A stretch of 57,462 nucleotides of DNA, from IMG/VR virus record IMGVR_UViG_3300017960_000003, positions 1-57,462 of that record; one strand, 5' to 3'. This DNA is from a virus. Shown one piece after another: positions 55,838-57,462 of this stretch (the first letter of the stretch is position 1; each line of letters opens with the position of its first letter). The notes beneath the pieces were generated by a model. The model was not told the origin of the DNA. It did not search any database and saw nothing but the letters and a program-made list of their open reading frames with translations. The position numbers and the translations under genes were made by a program.

Positions 55838-56305
55838 ATGGCCAGTGCGGTCAAGTTCGTCAGCAACAACTTCCTCGCCGAGCTCCTCAAGGGCAACGTC
55901 GACATGGACGCTGATACCCTGAAGACGCTGCTCGTCCAGTCCACGAACGACATGGACGACGAGGACGACAACGTCGGCGATATCACCACTCTCGGTGAGC
56001 TCTCCGTCACGGGGTACACCGGCGGGCACGGCGGGGCGGGGCGGAAGACGCTGAGCTCCATCACCATCGCCGTGGACGACGGCAACAACCGCGCGACGTT
56101 CGCGGCGGCCGATCAGACGTGGACGTCGCTCGCGTCGGGTCAGACGATCAAGGGTGCGATCTTCCACAGGGCGGGAACGGCCAGCGACGCGGATGCGCTG
56201 CTCATCGGGTTCTGGCCTGCGGACCTGCCGACCAACGGTGGCGACGTGACGCTCGCGTACACGGGCGGCTTCCCGATGATCCTCACTCGGGCCACCGGCT
56301 CGTAG
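55838..56305 (+). CDS. Tail-region beta-rich protein
   Basis: 155 residues from ATG 55838 after GGAAAGGAGGACTGAC. MASAVKFVSNNFLAELLKGN, then DADTLKTLLVQSTNDMDDED and LSVTGYTGGHGGAGRKTLSS, match a frequent type of small phage tail protein. The last part, ALLIGFWPADLPTNGGDVTL, is a beta-strand series. A hairpin follows the gene. The function is not established. Confidence 0.65.
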   Translation: MASAVKFVSNNFLAELLKGNVDMDADTLKTLLVQSTNDMDDEDDNVGDITTLGELSVTGYTGGHGGAGRKTLSSITIAVDDGNNRATFAAADQTWTSLASGQTIKGAIFHRAGTASDADALLIGFWPADLPTNGGDVTLAYTGGFPMILTRATGS

Positions 56306-56317
56306 TCACAGCAATTC

Positions 56318-56348
56318 AGCGGCGCGCTCTTCGGGGCGCGCCGCTTTG
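56318..56348 (+). terminator. Hairpin terminator-like element in tail operon
   Basis: Stem AGCGGCGCGC (56318-56327) and GCGCGCCGCT (56336-56345), eight-base loop TCTTCGGG, followed by TTT. The short T-run suggests partial termination. The next gene starts 13 bases after the stem. Confidence 0.6.
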
Positions 56349-56357
56349 GAGGTTCGG

Positions 56358-56711
56358 ATGGCGAATGAGATTCTTGTCTTGCCGGGTAGCGTGGGGCATG
56401 TTCATCTCGGCATGGTGTACGACATCCCGCTCGCGCAACGGATCGAGGTACCCGGCTCGCCGGGCACGTGGCACGTCGTGTCTCCAACGGCTGAGATTCG
56501 CGACGAGGCCCTGGCACTGATGACGGTCGATCAGAAGACGGCTCTGGACAATGGCACGGCGCTGTATCGGGAGCGAAGTCTGCCCACCACACTCGACGGT
56601 GCCGAGCTGCTCGCGGCCGTTCGCGCGTTCTATGAGGGGTGGAAGAGCTCGCTTCTCGCGCAGTACGTCGGCCGCTATCAGCACGCAGGCAAGACGTTCG
56701 ACGCCGAGTAA
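56358..56711 (+). CDS. Tail-region protein of unknown function
   Basis: 117 residues from ATG 56358, which follows TTTGGAGGTTCGG. Beta-rich first half (NEILVLPGSVGHVHLGMVYD), helical second half (LLAAVRAFYEGWKSSLLAQY). Part of the late operon leading to the large tail protein. No family recognised. Confidence 0.6.
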   Translation: MANEILVLPGSVGHVHLGMVYDIPLAQRIEVPGSPGTWHVVSPTAEIRDEALALMTVDQKTALDNGTALYRERSLPTTLDGAELLAAVRAFYEGWKSSLLAQYVGRYQHAGKTFDAE

Positions 56712-56720
56712 GGAGGGACG

Positions 56721-57065
56721 ATGGCCCCTACGAAAGACAGAGCCGCAATCACTCAGCTCACGGCGACCGGGAACTCCACAGACCTCGATGTCTCCGGCGC
56801 GTACCGCGCGAGTCTTGGGATCGAGCACAACAACGGCACCGGCACGATCACCGTCGGCGCGCAGATCGACGTGCGAGTGAAGCCCGCGAGCGGCTCGTGG
56901 TACGTCCTCACGACGATCACCGCGAACCTCACCGCGTCATCTCAGCAGACGTGGGTCGTCGACATCCCTGATGGAATGGCCAGCGTCGATCTGGACTACA
57001 CTGCCCCGACGGGTTCCACGGGCCACACGCTCGACGCCGAGGTCGGGCGGATCACGGCGGTTTAA
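56721..57065 (+). CDS. Small beta-sandwich-like tail protein
   Basis: 114 residues from ATG 56721 after AAGGAGGGACG. Strands dominate (SLGIEHNNGTGTITVGAQID, SWYVLTTITANLTASSQQTW), giving an Ig-like or carbohydrate-module impression. It directly precedes the large LamG-like tail protein gene. Role unknown, probably a virion component. Confidence 0.6.
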   Translation: MAPTKDRAAITQLTATGNSTDLDVSGAYRASLGIEHNNGTGTITVGAQIDVRVKPASGSWYVLTTITANLTASSQQTWVVDIPDGMASVDLDYTAPTGSTGHTLDAEVGRITAV

Positions 57066-57068
57066 CTG

Positions 57069-57462
57069 ATGCGCTTCCCGCCGACCATCGCCGTGTTGAA
57101 CCGCGAGCACCCGCTCGCTCGCGGTCTCATGTTCGCGATCCCGATGAACGAGGGAGCGGGCGCGACGATTCGGGAACACGTTGGCGGGACCAGCGCAGTC
57201 TCTTCTGTGACACCGACATGGGTCCGACGCGACTTCGGCCCCATGATCGACTTCGGCGCAAACGCGGCCTACTTCGCCGCGCCGCACACCGTCACCGACG
57301 CTGATCTTGACGGGCCGACATCGGCGTTCTTGATCGCGGAAGAAGCGGGCAACTCATTCCTCAACTTCCTGGTCATCGAGGGTGAGTCCGGGACGTATCA
57401 CTTCGCGTTCAACCCGTCCCGAAACGGTGGCGCGTTCACACTGAAGAACACCCCCAACAACG
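57069..57462 (+). CDS. Tail fibre/tip protein, 5' part of gene spanning the contig join
   Basis: Start ATG 57069, four bases after the previous stop. MRFPPTIAVLNREHPLARGL and MFAIPMNEGAGATIREHVGG are typical N-termini of phage LamG-type tail proteins. The frame is open to the window end; through the duplicated 123 bases it continues in frame to 2729, giving ~999 residues. Codons from 57340 on repeat those at 1-123. Confidence 0.8.
   Translation, partial: MRFPPTIAVLNREHPLARGLMFAIPMNEGAGATIREHVGGTSAVSSVTPTWVRRDFGPMIDFGANAAYFAAPHTVTDADLDGPTSAFLIAEEAGNSFLNFLVIEGESGTYHFAFNPSRNGGAFTLKNTPNN
57340..57462. repeat. Right copy of 123-bp terminal direct repeat
   Basis: Exact copy of bases 1-123, inside the tail gene that starts at 57069. 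Only one copy should be counted, giving a unique length of about 57,339 bases. Confidence 0.95.

Overview
The window is the complete or nearly complete genome of a tailed double-stranded DNA phage (Caudoviricetes). The first 123 bases (1-123) recur exactly as the last 123 bases (57340-57462), so this is a circularly closed contig of about 57,339 unique bases, and one tail gene (start 57069) runs across the join and ends at 2729. Every convincing gene is on the + strand, genes are packed with ATGA/GTGA overlaps, and the sequence is GC-rich. The order terminase, portal, protease, HK97-type capsid, connectors, tail tube, tape measure and hub is that of a siphovirus with a long non-contractile tail; no sheath is seen. 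No integrase or excisionase is visible, so a virulent lifestyle is inferred. A candidate inner-membrane/lipoprotein spanin pair suggests a Gram-negative host; the host itself cannot be named.

Layout. (1) 57069 through the join to 7116: end of the late operon, with a repeat-containing LamG-like tail protein, DUF2163-like protein, NlpC/P60 peptidase, tail hub protein and a fibre-associated protein. (2) 7117-7423: regulatory spacer. (3) 7424-20222: replication and nucleotide genes, namely a SNF2-type helicase, a gp2.5-like candidate ssDNA-binding protein, a primase fused to an MCM-like helicase, a MazG-like NTP pyrophosphohydrolase, a ThyA-family hydroxymethylase, a dNMP kinase, a family A DNA polymerase and a C5-cytosine-methyltransferase-like protein. 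(4) 20223-27424: short genes of unknown function, many behind near-identical sigma70-type promoters with shared leaders, interrupted by a three-gene nucleotide-sugar operon (RmlC-, RmlD- and epimerase-like). (5) 27508-35012: small overlapping genes including a SprT-like metalloprotease, ATP-dependent DNA ligase, ThyX, a GT-B glycosyltransferase-like protein and a VRR-NUC nuclease. (6) 35013-36029: regulatory hub around a zinc-ribbon/HTH regulator gene, with four copies of an 18-bp palindrome. (7) 36030-57065: late operon for packaging, head, connector and tail.

How the genes fit together. The most interesting inference is a T4-like cytosine hypermodification pathway. A MazG-type enzyme would remove dCTP and supply dCMP. 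A ThyA-family enzyme carries Asp at the position that is Asn in thymidylate synthase, the residue known to select dCMP in T4 gp42. A dNMP kinase would return the product to the triphosphate pool for the phage polymerase, and a GT-B protein could glycosylate the base using sugars made by the RmlC/RmlD/epimerase operon. The phage also has ThyX, so the ThyA-like protein is not needed for dTMP.

The second notable feature is regulatory. Two cassettes of about 195 bp (7119-7312 and 35186-35381) sit near the two boundaries between early and late transcription units. Each is bounded by inverted copies of a palindrome plus a conserved 26-base element. Function assignments come from motif recognition by eye, with no database search.
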